64,000 bases of DNA from Streptomyces malaysiense. Its GTDB lineage: Bacteria > Actinomycetota > Actinomycetes > Streptomycetales > Streptomycetaceae. Each line of letters starts with the position of its first letter. Position 1 is the stretch's first letter. Positions 1 to 9,765 of the stretch are shown piece by piece. The translations under genes were made by a program, and so were the position numbers. The stretch is from assembly GCF_000980885.2 (NCBI RefSeq), contig NZ_LBDA02000052.1, forward strand, positions 1 to 64,000, written 5' to 3'. The notes below the pieces were generated by a model, which worked only from the letters and a program-made list of their open reading frames with translations, was not told where the DNA came from and ran no database searches.

Positions 1-3000
1 GGCGCCGTCCTGGTTGACGGCCGAGCCGCGGAGTACGGCGAGGACCTGGTGGCCGTTGGCCTGGGCGTCGGAGAGTCGTTCGAGCAGGACGAGGCCGACG
101 CCTTCGGAGAAGCCGGTGCCGTCGGCGCCTTCGGCGAACGCCTTGCACCGGCCGTCCTGAGCGAGACCCCGCTGGCGGGAGAACTCCACGAAGACCGTCG
201 GGGAGGCCATGACGGTGACACCGCCGGCCAGTGCCATGGAGCACTCGCCGTTGCGCAGGGCCTGCGCGGCCAGGTGCATCGCCACCAACGACGAAGAACA
301 CGCCGTGTCCACGGTCACCGCGGGACCCTCGAATCCGAAGGTGTAGGCGACCCGCCCCGAGGCCACGCTGCCGGCCGTGCTGGTGATCAGATAGCCCTCG
401 AAGCTGCCGGCGTGGGACCCGGTCGGAGCGGGGGCGTAGTCGCTGTACATGACACCCGTGAACACGCCCGTGTTGCTGCCGTGCAGCGTTCCCGGCTCGA
501 TGCCCGCCCGTTCGAGCGCTTCCCAGCTCGTCTCCAGCAGCAGGCGCTGCTGCGGGTCGATGGCCAGTGCCTCGCGCGGCGAGATGCCGAAGAACTCCGG
601 ATCGAAGTCGGCCGCGTCGTGCAGGAATCCGCCGCGGCGGGTGTAGCTCTTCCCCAGGCGGTCAGGATCGGGATCGTAGAGGTCCGCGACGCCCCAGCCG
701 CGCTGCTCGGGGAAGTCGGAGATCACCTCCTGCCCCTCGACGACGGTCTGCCAGAAGGCCTCGGGCGAGTCCATTCCACCGGGATAGCGGCAGGCCATCG
801 ACACGATCGCGATCGGTTCGTCCCCGGCGGCCACAGTGGCGAGCGTCTGCGCGGAGACGTCCTCGCCGCTCGTGACGAGTTCGCTGTGCAGGTGACGCGC
901 GAGGGCTTCGGGGGTCGGCCGGTCGAACACGAGGGTGGCGGGCAACCGCAGGCCCGTGGCCGTGGCGAGCCGGTTGCGCAGTTCGACCGAGGTGAGGGAG
1001 TCGAAGCCGAGCATCTTGAAGGAGCGTTTGGGATCGCCGGTCGGGCCGGCGGGTTCGCCGAGCACGACGGCCACCTGCGTCTGCACCAGATCCCGTAGCA
1101 GCTGGTGCTGTTCGGCCCGTCCCAACCCGGCCAGACGCCCGCGCAGCTCGTCCGTTCCCGTACCGGCCGCACCGGAGAGCGCGGTGCGGTCACCGGCGGT
1201 CTCGCCGCGTCGCCTGGTCGGGGTGCGGACCAGACCACGCATGACGGCCGGGAGCGAGCCGGTCCCCGCCTGGGAGCGCAGGGCCGCGGCGTCGATACGG
1301 GCTGCCACCACGAGTGGCGGCGCGTCGGTGGTGAGCGCGGTGTCCAGCAGTTCCAGGCCGCGTTCGGTCGCCAGGGGACGGATACCCATGCGGCTCATCC
1401 GCGCCAGGTCCCGGTCGCCGAGATGGCCGGTCATGCCGCTGGACTCGGCCCACAGCCCCCACGCCAGGGAGACCGCCGGCAGGCCCTGGGACCGTCGGTG
1501 TGCGGCGAGCGCGTCGAGAGAGGTGTTCGCGGCCGCGTAGTTGGCCTGCCCGCCGCCGCCCGCCACACCGACGACGGAGGAGAACAGTACGAAGGCCGAC
1601 AGGTCGAGGTCGGCTGTGAGCCGGTGCAGGTGCCAGGCGGCGTCGGCCTTCGTCCGCAGTACGGACTCCGTCCTCTCCGGGGTGAGCGAGGTGATGACGG
1701 TGTCGTCCAGGGCACCGGCCGCGTGCACGATCGCGGTGAGGGGGTGCTCCGCCGGCACTTCGGCGACCAGGCGGGCCAGAGCTGCCTGGTCGGCGACGTC
1801 ACAGGCGGCGAAGGTCACCTCGGCGCCGCGGGCGGTGAGCCGGGCCGCGAGGTCCGCGGCGTTGGGGCTCTCTGCCCCCCGGCGGCTGACGAGCAGCAGG
1901 TGGCGTACGCCGTGCCGGGAGACCAGGTGCTGGGCGACGAGGGCGCCGAGCGTGCCGGTCGCACCGGTGATCAGGACGGTTCCGTCAGGGTGCGGCGGTC
2001 GGCCGGTGCCGACGTCCTGGACCACGTCGCGGGAGAGCCGCGGTACGTAGGGTGTGCCGTCGCGGAGGGCGAGCTGGGTCTCTCCCGCCGACCGGGCCGC
2101 GGTCACGGACTCGGTGAGCGATCCGGGCACGCGGTGCGCCGGGACCCGCTCGTCGGAGTCGACCAGGAGAAAGCGGTCCGGCTGCTCCGCCTGCGCCGCC
2201 CGGACCAGGCCCCACACGGCGGCCTGGTCCGCGGCGGCCAACGTCTCACCGGGCCGTACCGCCACCGCCCCCCGGGTCACCACGACCAGCTGTGATCCCG
2301 CGAGACGTTCGTCGGCCAGCCACTCCTGGAGGAGTGCCAGCGTGCCGAGCACCGCACCGTGGTCCGTACCCGTGCTCTGGCCGGAGTCGCCGGCCGGGGA
2401 GGGCAGGGCCGCGATCACCACGTCGGGAATCCCGTCGTGGCCGGCGAGGAGTTCGGACAGGCCACCGGAGCCGCTGCCCGCCACGTCGAGAACCGCCCAG
2501 GTGGTGCTCTCCGCGCCGCTTTCCGCCGTGGGCAGCGGAGTCCAGCCGAGGGTGTACAGGGCTCCGCCGTCCCGGGAGGCGGCGGCGAGCAGGTCACGGG
2601 AGATCGTCCTGGTCGTGAGGGAGTCGACGCTGACGACAGGCCGGCCGAGCCGGTCCTCCAGCAGCAGTTCCACGGCGTCGTTCCCGGCCGGGCGGACGCG
2701 TACGCGCACCGCCGAGGCTCCGGTCGCGTGGGACTCCACACCCGCCCACGCGAACGGCAGGCGTACACCGCCGGCCCCGTCCCCTCCCAGCAGCCCGACG
2801 GCGGCCAGGGGGTGCAGGGCGGCGTCGAGGAGGGCCGGGTGGGTGCCGAAGCCGTCGGTGTCGACGCCCTCCGGAAGGACCACGTCCGCGTACACCTCTT
2901 CGCCGAGCCGCCAGGCGGCGCGCACCCCCCGGAACGCCGGTCCGTACTCGTACCCCTGCGTGCGAAGCGCCGTGTAGAGACCGTCGACGTCGACGGGCGT

Positions 3001-6000
3001 GGCGCCGTCGGGCGGCCAGGCGCCCTCCGCCGCCGGCCGGACGGTACCGGACGGTGCCGTCGTCAGGGTGCCGGTGGCGTGCCGCACCCATGGCCGGTCC
3101 GGTGCCTCGTCCTCCGGCCGGGAGTGCACGGTCAGCTGCCGGGCGCCGGCGGCGTCGGCGGCGCCCACCACCACCTGGAGGCGCACCGCCCGCTCCTCGT
3201 CCAGGACGAGGGGCGCCTCGACGACGAGTTCGTCCACCCGCTGGCAGCCGCACTGGACGGCCACCTCCATGGCGAGGTCCGCGAAGGCGGCACCCGGCAG
3301 CAGGGCGGTCCCGGACACGACGTGGTCCGCCACCCACGGATGCGCCGCCAGCGACAACCGCCCGGTGAAGACCGACTCGTCGCTGTCCGCGACCGGCAGC
3401 GACGCGCCGAGCAGAGGGTGACCGCTCGCCTCGAGCCCGGCGGCGGACACGTCGGCCGCGGTGGACCGGGAAGGCGCGATCCAGTACCGCTGGTGCTGGA
3501 AGGCATAGGTCGGCAGGTCGAGGAACGGAGCCCCGTCAGTGGTGCCGGGAAGGGCCGGGATCCAGTCCACGGGCAGGCCGCGGACATAGCCCTCGGCGGC
3601 CGACAGCAGGAACCGCTCCACGCCCCCCTTGCCGCGCCTCAGCGTCCCGACCACGGCGCCCGCGCCCTGCTCGCGTTCGTCCTCCAGCACGTCCGTGATG
3701 CCGACCGTGAGGACCGGGTGCGGGCTGACCTCGACGAACGTGCGGTGCCCGGAGCGGATCAGGGCGCGCACGGTCTCCTCGAACCGGACGGTGTGCCGGC
3801 CGTTGCGGAACCAGTACTCGGCGTCCATCTCGGCGGTGTCGAGCAGGCCACCGGTGACGGTCGAGTAGAAGGCGGTCGTCGCCGGTGACGGACTGGTGTC
3901 CGCGAGGACTTCCAGCAGATGGTCGTGCACGGCGTCGAGTTGCGCCGAGTGAGAGGCGTAGCCGACGGGGATGCGCCGCGCCGCCACACCGAGGTGCGAG
4001 CACTCCGCGAGGAAGGCGTCCAGCGCGTCCGGCCCGCCGGAGACGACGGTGGAGGAGGGGCCGTTGACCGCGGCGACCTCGATCTCGCCTTCCCAGCGCG
4101 GCAGCAGGTCCGCCACCGCCGCGGCGGACAACGGTACGGAGACCATGCCGCCTCGGCCGGAGAGCGTGAGCAGCGCGCGGCTGCGCAGCGCGATGATCCG
4201 GGCGGCGTCCGCGACGGTCAGGGCGCCGGCCACGCACGCCGCCGCGATCTCGCCCTGCGAGTGCCCGATCACCGCGTCCGGTACGACGCCCACGGACTCC
4301 CACAGTGCCGCCAGGGCGACCATGACGGCGAACAGCGCCGGCTGGACGACGTCCACGCGGTCCAGGGAGGCCGCGCCCTCGGCCTCGTACAGGACGTCCA
4401 TGAGCGACCAGTCGGTGTGCGGAGCGAGAGCGTCCGCGCATTCGCGCACCCGGGCGCGGAAGACCGGCGAACTGTCCAGCAGGTCCCGTGCCATGCCCTG
4501 CCACTGCGAGCCCTGACCGGGGAAGACGAAGACGGTCCGCCCCAGCTCGTCACCGGCCGTGCCCAGCACGGCTCCCGGGACCTCCTCACCGCGGGCCAGG
4601 GCCGCGAGGGAACCGCTCAGCCCGGCCAGGTCCCGGCCGGTGACCACGGCACGGTGCTCCAGAGCGGCACGCGTGGTCACCAGTGCCCGGCCGACGGCCG
4701 CGGGCGTCGGCGGCACGCCGTCGTCCACCCCGCCGTCGGGGGAGCCGCCCCGTCCGGCGAACGCCGCGAGGCGGCCCGCCTGTTCGCGCAGTGCGCTCTC
4801 CGACCGCGCCGAGACCACCCAGGGCACGCACGGCGCCGTCGCGCCACCAGCGCTCGGGGACCCGTCGTCGTCCGGGACCCGGCCGGTGTCCGCGTCACCG
4901 CCACCGCCACCGACGCCGGCGCCCTCGTCGTGCCGCGGCTGCGACGGCGCCTGCTCCAGGATGAGGTGGGCGTTGGTGCCGCTGATCCCGAACGAGGACA
5001 CGGCTGCCCGCCGGGGCCGCCCCGTCGGCGGCCACTGCACCGGCTCGGTGAGCAGTGCCACCCGGCCGGCCGACCAGTCGACGTGCGGTGAGGGCTCGTC
5101 GACGTGCAGGGTCCGCGGCAGCGTTCCGTGCCGCATCGCCATCACCATCTTGATGACGCCACCCACCCCGGCCGCCGCCTGCGCGTGGCCGATGTTGGAC
5201 TTGAGCGACCCGAGCCACAGCGGTCGCTCCGCCGGCCGGTCCTGACCGTAGGTGGCCAGCAGGGCCTGCGCCTCGATCGGGTCGCCCAGCGTGGTGCCGG
5301 TGCCGTGCGCCTCGACCGCGTCCACGTCGCCCGGTTCGAGCCGGGCGGTCGCCAGCGCCTGCCGGATGAGGCGTTCCTGGGCCGAACCGTTGGGCGCGGT
5401 GAGACCGTTGCTCGCCCCGTCCTGGTTGATCGCCGAACCACGGACGACCGCCAGTACGCGGTGGCCGTTGCGCCGGGCGTCCGAGAGCCGTTCCAGCGCG
5501 ATCATGCCGACGCCCTCGGCCCATGCCGTGCCGTCGGCTCCCGCCGCGAACGCCTTGCACCGGCCGTCGGGTGCAAGGCCGCGCTGCCGGCTGAACTCCA
5601 CGAACATGCCGGGGCCGGCCATCACCGTCGCCCCGCCTGCCAGAGCCAGGGTGCACTCGCCCATCCGCAGTGCCTGACACGCCAGGTGGAGGGCGACCAG
5701 CGAGGACGAACACGCCGTGTCGACGGTGACCGCCGGACCTTCCAGACCGAGGGCGTAGGACAGCCGGCCCGAGGCGACACTGACCGTCTGCCCCGTCAGC
5801 AGGTATCCGTCGAGCCGCCCCCGCGACTCGTACAGACGCGGGCCGTACTCCTGCGCGCTCGCGCCGACGAACACACCGGTGCGCGACGCACGCAGCGACG
5901 AGGCGTCGATCCCGGACCGCTCGGCGGCCTCCCAGGCGATCTCCAGCAGCAGTCGCTGCTGCGGGTCCATGGCCTGGGCCTCACGGGGGTTGATGCCGAA

Positions 6001-9000
6001 GAAGGCCGGGTCGAAGCCGGCGGCGTCCCGCAGGAAACCGCCCGCCCGGGTGTAGGCCGTGCCGGGACGGTCGGGGTCGGGGTCGTAGAGGCCGTGCAGG
6101 TCCCAGCCGCGATCGGTGGGGAACCCCGAGATCGCGTCGGTGCCGGAGGCGACCAGCTGCCACAGGTCCTCGGGGGACCCGACACCGCCGGGGAAACGGC
6201 AGCTCATGCCGATCACCGCGATGGGCTCGTCCTCGGACGCCGGGCGCGGCCGGTCGTGGCCGTCGCCGGCCCCGGTGCGCCCGGCGGCGGTCCCCGCCAG
6301 GAGGGAACGGAGGTAGCGGGCGAGCGCGGTCGGGGTCGGGTGGCCGTAGAAGGCGCTCGTGGTGACCCGTCGCTCCGTGGCGGCGCTCAGCCGCTTGCAC
6401 AGTTCGACGGCGAGCGGCGAGTCGAAGCCGAGCTCCTTGAAGGCGTGGTCGGTGCCGACCGCCTCGGCCGTGACGTGGCCGAGGACGATGGCGATCTGTG
6501 TGCGCACCAGTTCCAGCAGCAGGCGGTCCTGCTCCGGTGCGTCGAGTCCGGCGAGCCGGGCACCCCACGACGTCCCGTCGACCTCCCCGGGTTCCGCTCC
6601 CGGGACCCCCTCCGCAGGGGGGACCTCTTCGGCCGTGGCGCCGGTGGCTTCCTCCGCCGCCGACAGCGTGCGGTGCCACGCCGACAGCGCGGGGGCCACC
6701 GCCCGCAGTGCGGACCGCTGCTCCTCGGGGAGTTCCAGCGTGGTGGTCAGCGCCTCCACGTCGGCGTCGTCGACGGCCTTCCAGAACGCCGCCTCCACCG
6801 GCGTGGCGGCGCCGGGGACCGGCTCGGGCCAGTGCCGGGTGCGCTGGAAGGCGTAGGTGGGCAGGGGCGTACGCCTGCCGTCGGCGGTCACCGTGCCCCA
6901 GTCCACCGCCGCGCCGTGGACGTGGGCCTCGGCCAGCGCCGCCAGCACCGACTGCTCCTCGGGCTGGTCGGGGCGCAGCACCGGGATCAGCGCGGTGCGG
7001 GAGGTGCCGTCGGCGTCGACCTCGGCGAGCACCGTCTCCGCCATGGAGGTCAGCACCCCGCCGGGCCCCACCTCGACGAACGTGTCGACACCCAGTCCGT
7101 GCAGGGCGGCCACCCCGTCGGCGAACCGCACCGGGCGTCGGACGTGCTCCACCCAGTAGCCGGCGTCGGCCAGCTCCCGGGCCAGCGCGGGCCGGCCGGT
7201 GAGATTGGAGATGACGGGGATGCGCGGGGCGTGGAAGGCGAGCCCCGCGGCCACCTCGCCGAACTCGGCGAGCATGGGCTCCATGAGGGGGGAGTGGAAG
7301 GCGTGGCTGACCTTCAGCCGCCGCACCCTGCGCCCCTGCGCGGCCCAGTGGGCGGCGACCTCCTCGACCACGGCCTCGTCCCCGGAGACCACCACGGAGG
7401 CAGGGCCGTTGACGGCGGCGATGTCCGCCCGGTCCTCGTGCCCGGCCAGCGTCCGCCGCACCTCGTCCTCGGTCGCCTCGACCGCGGTCATCGCGCCGCA
7501 CGCGTCCAGGGACTGCATGAGGCGGCCGCGTGCCGCCACCAGCGTGCAGGCGTCCGCCAGTTCGAGGACACCGGCGGCGTGGGCGGCCGTGAGCTCACCG
7601 ATGGAGTGGCCGGCCAGGTGGTCGGGCCGGACGCCATAGTGTTCGAGGAGCCGCCACAGCGCCGTCTCCACGGCGAACAGGCCGGTCTGGGTGAAGAGCG
7701 TCCGGTCCAGCAGCCCGGCCTCGGCGCTACCGGACTGTGCGAACAGCACTTCGCGCAGCGGCCGCGGCAGCAGCGGGTCCAGGTGGGCGCAGACCTCGTC
7801 CAGCGCCCTGGCGAACACGGGCTCCCGCCGGTGCAGGCGGTGGCCCAGGCCGGCGTACTGGCTGCCCTGCCCGGTGAAGAGGAAGGCGGTGCCGCCCTGC
7901 TTGCCGGCCGTGCCGCGGAACAGTCGCGCACCGCCTTCGCGGCCCGCGGCCAGGTCCTCCAGAGCGGCGCGGAACCCGTCCGCGTCCCCGCCGAGGACGA
8001 CGGCCCGGTGGCGGAAGTGGGTACGGGTCGTGGCCAGCGAGTGGCCGATGTCCGCCAGGTCCGGGCCGGGCCCGGCGTCGAGACGTTCGCGCAGCCGCCG
8101 GGCCTGCTCGCGCAGCGCGGCCGCGCTGGGTGCCGAGACCGTCCAGGCCGTGGTGCCCCTCCTGGCCGGCTCACCGGTGGCGTCCTCCGCCTGCGACCGG
8201 TCGGGCGCCTCACCGAGCACGACATGGCAGTTGGTGCCGCCCATGCCGAACGAGGAGACGCCGGCGAGCAGGGGGGCGTCCGGGTCCGGCCAGGGCGTGA
8301 GGTCACGCTGCACCGACAGCCGCAGGGCGTCCAGGTCGATGCCGGGGGCCGGGCGTTCGAAGTTGAGGCTGGCCGGGATCAGCCGGTGCTTGATGCTGAG
8401 CGCGGTCTTCAGCAGGCCGACGATGCCCGCGGCGCCTTCCAGGTGCCCCACGTTGGTCTTCGCCGATCCCACCCGCAGCGGCGGCCGGGAAGCGGCGGCG
8501 TCCCCGAACACGGCACCGAGGGCCGCGGCCTCCACGGGGTCGCCGACACGCGTTCCGGTGCCGTGCAGCTCCACGTACTGGACATCGGCCGGCCGGACCC
8601 GGGCGCGTGCGCAGGCGCGGCGGATCACCTGGGCCTGCCTGTCGGGGCTGGGGACGGTCAGCCCGTCCGTGGTCCCGTCGTTGTTGACCGCGCTGCCGTG
8701 CACCACGCAGTGGACCGGGTCGCCGTCGGCCAGGGCGTCGGCCAGCCGCTTCAGCACGACCAGCACACCGCCCTCCCCGCGCACGTAGCCGTTGGCCCGT
8801 GCGTCGAAGGTGAAGCAGCGGCCGTCGGGCGAGAGCCCACCGAACCGGGCGGCGCCCTCGCTGCTCTCCGGGGTGAGGATGAGGTTGACCCCGCCGGCCA
8901 GCGCCAGGTCGGACTCGCCGGTGCGCAGGCTCTCGACCGCCATGTGCACGGCCACCAGGGACGACGCCTGGGCGGCGTCGACCGTGAGGCTGGGCCCCTG

Positions 9001-9531
9001 CAACCCGTAGGTGTAGGAGATGCGGTTGGCGATGATGCTGCGCTGGGTGCCCGTCAGCGTGTGCGGCGTGATCGCCTCGTGCCCCCCGCGGAGCAGCACG
9101 CCGGCGTACTCGTCCCAGATCGCTCCGACGAAGACGCCGGTGGCGGTGGCGCGCAGCGTGTCCGGCACGATGGCGGCGTCCTCCAGCGCCTCCCAGCTGA
9201 GCTCCAGCATGAGCCGCTGCTGCGGGTCCATCACCGTGGCCTCGCGCGGTGAGATGCCGAAGAAGCCGCAGTCGAACCGGTCGACCTCGTCGAGGAAGCC
9301 GCCGCGACGGGTCTCCGGCCTGGCCGGCACGGCGTCGCCCCAACGGTCCCGGGGGGCGTCGGTGATGGCGCTCCGTCCCTGCCGGAGCAGCTCCCAGAAG
9401 CCCTGCGGATCGGCTGCCCGGGGCAGTCGGCAGGACAGCCCGATGACGGCGAACCGGTCCTGCTGATCCGGGATCTCAAAGCCGTGGTGGTCAGGGTGGT
9501 GTGTCGCAGGGGTCTCGAACTGGCCTCGCAT
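1..9531 (-). CDS. Modular type I polyketide synthase, loading module + module 1 + start of module 2 (partial)
   Basis: One uninterrupted frame from ATG 9531 runs off the left edge (3177 codons visible). Domain order: KSQ (residues ~26-435; Gln188 replaces the active-site Cys in DAAQASSL), AT (~550-840; GHSIG with HAFH, malonyl-type), ACP (DSP Ser1038), KS (Cys1274 in DTACSSS), AT (GHSQG Ser1758 with YASH, methylmalonyl-type), DH (His2070 in HVVSGTALLP plus DAALH), KR (TGATGTLG, LDD, Tyr2665; B-type), ACP (Ser2845), second extension KS (Cys3078). By family rules it would decarboxylate malonyl-ACP to an acetyl starter, extend it with methylmalonate, reduce and dehydrate, giving a 2-methylbut-2-enoyl intermediate. 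No ER is visible in module 1. The N-terminus starts almost directly with the KS, as in macrolide loading modules. GAGGGG lies about 13 nt before the ATG. It is divergent from the glycosyltransferase; the rest of the cluster lies beyond the window, so the product cannot be named. Confidence 0.96.
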   Translation of the reverse strand, partial: MRGQFETPATHHPDHHGFEIPDQQDRFAVIGLSCRLPRAADPQGFWELLRQGRSAITDAPRDRWGDAVPARPETRRGGFLDEVDRFDCGFFGISPREATVMDPQQRLMLELSWEALEDAAIVPDTLRATATGVFVGAIWDEYAGVLLRGGHEAITPHTLTGTQRSIIANRISYTYGLQGPSLTVDAAQASSLVAVHMAVESLRTGESDLALAGGVNLILTPESSEGAARFGGLSPDGRCFTFDARANGYVRGEGGVLVVLKRLADALADGDPVHCVVHGSAVNNDGTTDGLTVPSPDRQAQVIRRACARARVRPADVQYVELHGTGTRVGDPVEAAALGAVFGDAAASRPPLRVGSAKTNVGHLEGAAGIVGLLKTALSIKHRLIPASLNFERPAPGIDLDALRLSVQRDLTPWPDPDAPLLAGVSSFGMGGTNCHVVLGEAPDRSQAEDATGEPARRGTTAWTVSAPSAAALREQARRLRERLDAGPGPDLADIGHSLATTRTHFRHRAVVLGGDADGFRAALEDLAAGREGGARLFRGTAGKQGGTAFLFTGQGSQYAGLGHRLHRREPVFARALDEVCAHLDPLLPRPLREVLFAQSGSAEAGLLDRTLFTQTGLFAVETALWRLLEHYGVRPDHLAGHSIGELTAAHAAGVLELADACTLVAARGRLMQSLDACGAMTAVEATEDEVRRTLAGHEDRADIAAVNGPASVVVSGDEAVVEEVAAHWAAQGRRVRRLKVSHAFHSPLMEPMLAEFGEVAAGLAFHAPRIPVISNLTGRPALARELADAGYWVEHVRRPVRFADGVAALHGLGVDTFVEVGPGGVLTSMAETVLAEVDADGTSRTALIPVLRPDQPEEQSVLAALAEAHVHGAAVDWGTVTADGRRTPLPTYAFQRTRHWPEPVPGAATPVEAAFWKAVDDADVEALTTTLELPEEQRSALRAVAPALSAWHRTLSAAEEATGATAEEVPPAEGVPGAEPGEVDGTSWGARLAGLDAPEQDRLLLELVRTQIAIVLGHVTAEAVGTDHAFKELGFDSPLAVELCKRLSAATERRVTTSAFYGHPTPTALARYLRSLLAGTAAGRTGAGDGHDRPRPASEDEPIAVIGMSCRFPGGVGSPEDLWQLVASGTDAISGFPTDRGWDLHGLYDPDPDRPGTAYTRAGGFLRDAAGFDPAFFGINPREAQAMDPQQRLLLEIAWEAAERSGIDASSLRASRTGVFVGASAQEYGPRLYESRGRLDGYLLTGQTVSVASGRLSYALGLEGPAVTVDTACSSSLVALHLACQALRMGECTLALAGGATVMAGPGMFVEFSRQRGLAPDGRCKAFAAGADGTAWAEGVGMIALERLSDARRNGHRVLAVVRGSAINQDGASNGLTAPNGSAQERLIRQALATARLEPGDVDAVEAHGTGTTLGDPIEAQALLATYGQDRPAERPLWLGSLKSNIGHAQAAAGVGGVIKMVMAMRHGTLPRTLHVDEPSPHVDWSAGRVALLTEPVQWPPTGRPRRAAVSSFGISGTNAHLILEQAPSQPRHDEGAGVGGGGGDADTGRVPDDDGSPSAGGATAPCVPWVVSARSESALREQAGRLAAFAGRGGSPDGGVDDGVPPTPAAVGRALVTTRAALEHRAVVTGRDLAGLSGSLAALARGEEVPGAVLGTAGDELGRTVFVFPGQGSQWQGMARDLLDSSPVFRARVRECADALAPHTDWSLMDVLYEAEGAASLDRVDVVQPALFAVMVALAALWESVGVVPDAVIGHSQGEIAAACVAGALTVADAARIIALRSRALLTLSGRGGMVSVPLSAAAVADLLPRWEGEIEVAAVNGPSSTVVSGGPDALDAFLAECSHLGVAARRIPVGYASHSAQLDAVHDHLLEVLADTSPSPATTAFYSTVTGGLLDTAEMDAEYWFRNGRHTVRFEETVRALIRSGHRTFVEVSPHPVLTVGITDVLEDEREQGAGAVVGTLRRGKGGVERFLLSAAEGYVRGLPVDWIPALPGTTDGAPFLDLPTYAFQHQRYWIAPSRSTAADVSAAGLEASGHPLLGASLPVADSDESVFTGRLSLAAHPWVADHVVSGTALLPGAAFADLAMEVAVQCGCQRVDELVVEAPLVLDEERAVRLQVVVGAADAAGARQLTVHSRPEDEAPDRPWVRHATGTLTTAPSGTVRPAAEGAWPPDGATPVDVDGLYTALRTQGYEYGPAFRGVRAAWRLGEEVYADVVLPEGVDTDGFGTHPALLDAALHPLAAVGLLGGDGAGGVRLPFAWAGVESHATGASAVRVRVRPAGNDAVELLLEDRLGRPVVSVDSLTTRTISRDLLAAASRDGGALYTLGWTPLPTAESGAESTTWAVLDVAGSGSGGLSELLAGHDGIPDVVIAALPSPAGDSGQSTGTDHGAVLGTLALLQEWLADERLAGSQLVVVTRGAVAVRPGETLAAADQAAVWGLVRAAQAEQPDRFLLVDSDERVPAHRVPGSLTESVTAARSAGETQLALRDGTPYVPRLSRDVVQDVGTGRPPHPDGTVLITGATGTLGALVAQHLVSRHGVRHLLLVSRRGAESPNAADLAARLTARGAEVTFAACDVADQAALARLVAEVPAEHPLTAIVHAAGALDDTVITSLTPERTESVLRTKADAAWHLHRLTADLDLSAFVLFSSVVGVAGGGGQANYAAANTSLDALAAHRRSQGLPAVSLAWGLWAESSGMTGHLGDRDLARMSRMGIRPLATERGLELLDTALTTDAPPLVVAARIDAAALRSQAGTGSLPAVMRGLVRTPTRRRGETAGDRTALSGAAGTGTDELRGRLAGLGRAEQHQLLRDLVQTQVAVVLGEPAGPTGDPKRSFKMLGFDSLTSVELRNRLATATGLRLPATLVFDRPTPEALARHLHSELVTSGEDVSAQTLATVAAGDEPIAIVSMACRYPGGMDSPEAFWQTVVEGQEVISDFPEQRGWGVADLYDPDPDRLGKSYTRRGGFLHDAADFDPEFFGISPREALAIDPQQRLLLETSWEALERAGIEPGTLHGSNTGVFTGVMYSDYAPAPTGSHAGSFEGYLITSTAGSVASGRVAYTFGFEGPAVTVDTACSSSLVAMHLAAQALRNGECSMALAGGVTVMASPTVFVEFSRQRGLAQDGRCKAFAEGADGTGFSEGVGLVLLERLSDAQANGHQVLAVLRGSAVNQDGA

Positions 9532-9765
9532 CGTCGCCTACTGTCCCCTCGTGCGTGCTGCCTACCCGAGGCATCCGCGGCCGCCGCAGGCGCCGCGCCC
9601 GGTCACATGAACGGCCAGGATCAGCGGTGCGACTTGCGGTGCCCTTTGCTCGCCCTAAAGAGGCGCTGAGTTAGCGGAGCTTTAGCGAGGTCCGGTTGCA
9701 TGCCGGCGAGCAGGCCGGAGAGCGGATCCACCCGGCGGAGTGAGCTTCCGACAGGAGAAGTGCCC
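9532..9765. promoter_or_regulatory. Divergent PKS/glycosyltransferase promoter region with 11-bp-spaced heptamers
   Basis: This 234-bp spacer separates the PKS and glycosyltransferase starts, so it must hold both promoters. It contains two direct heptamers, TTAGCGG at 9671 and TTAGCGA at 9682, exactly 11 bp apart, with a weaker GAGGCG 11 bp further upstream at 9660. Tandem heptamers at 11-bp pitch are the usual target form of SARP-type antibiotic regulators. That assignment is inference; no SARP gene is in the window. The glycosyltransferase ribosome binding site AGGAGAAG is at 9753-9760. Confidence 0.4.

Noticed and set aside
5104..9252. Very long plus-strand open frame opposite the PKS
   Set aside because: It is the antisense of a GC-rich coding gene. 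The minus frame carries intact KS, AT, KR and ACP motifs; the plus frame is Gly/Arg-rich without motifs.
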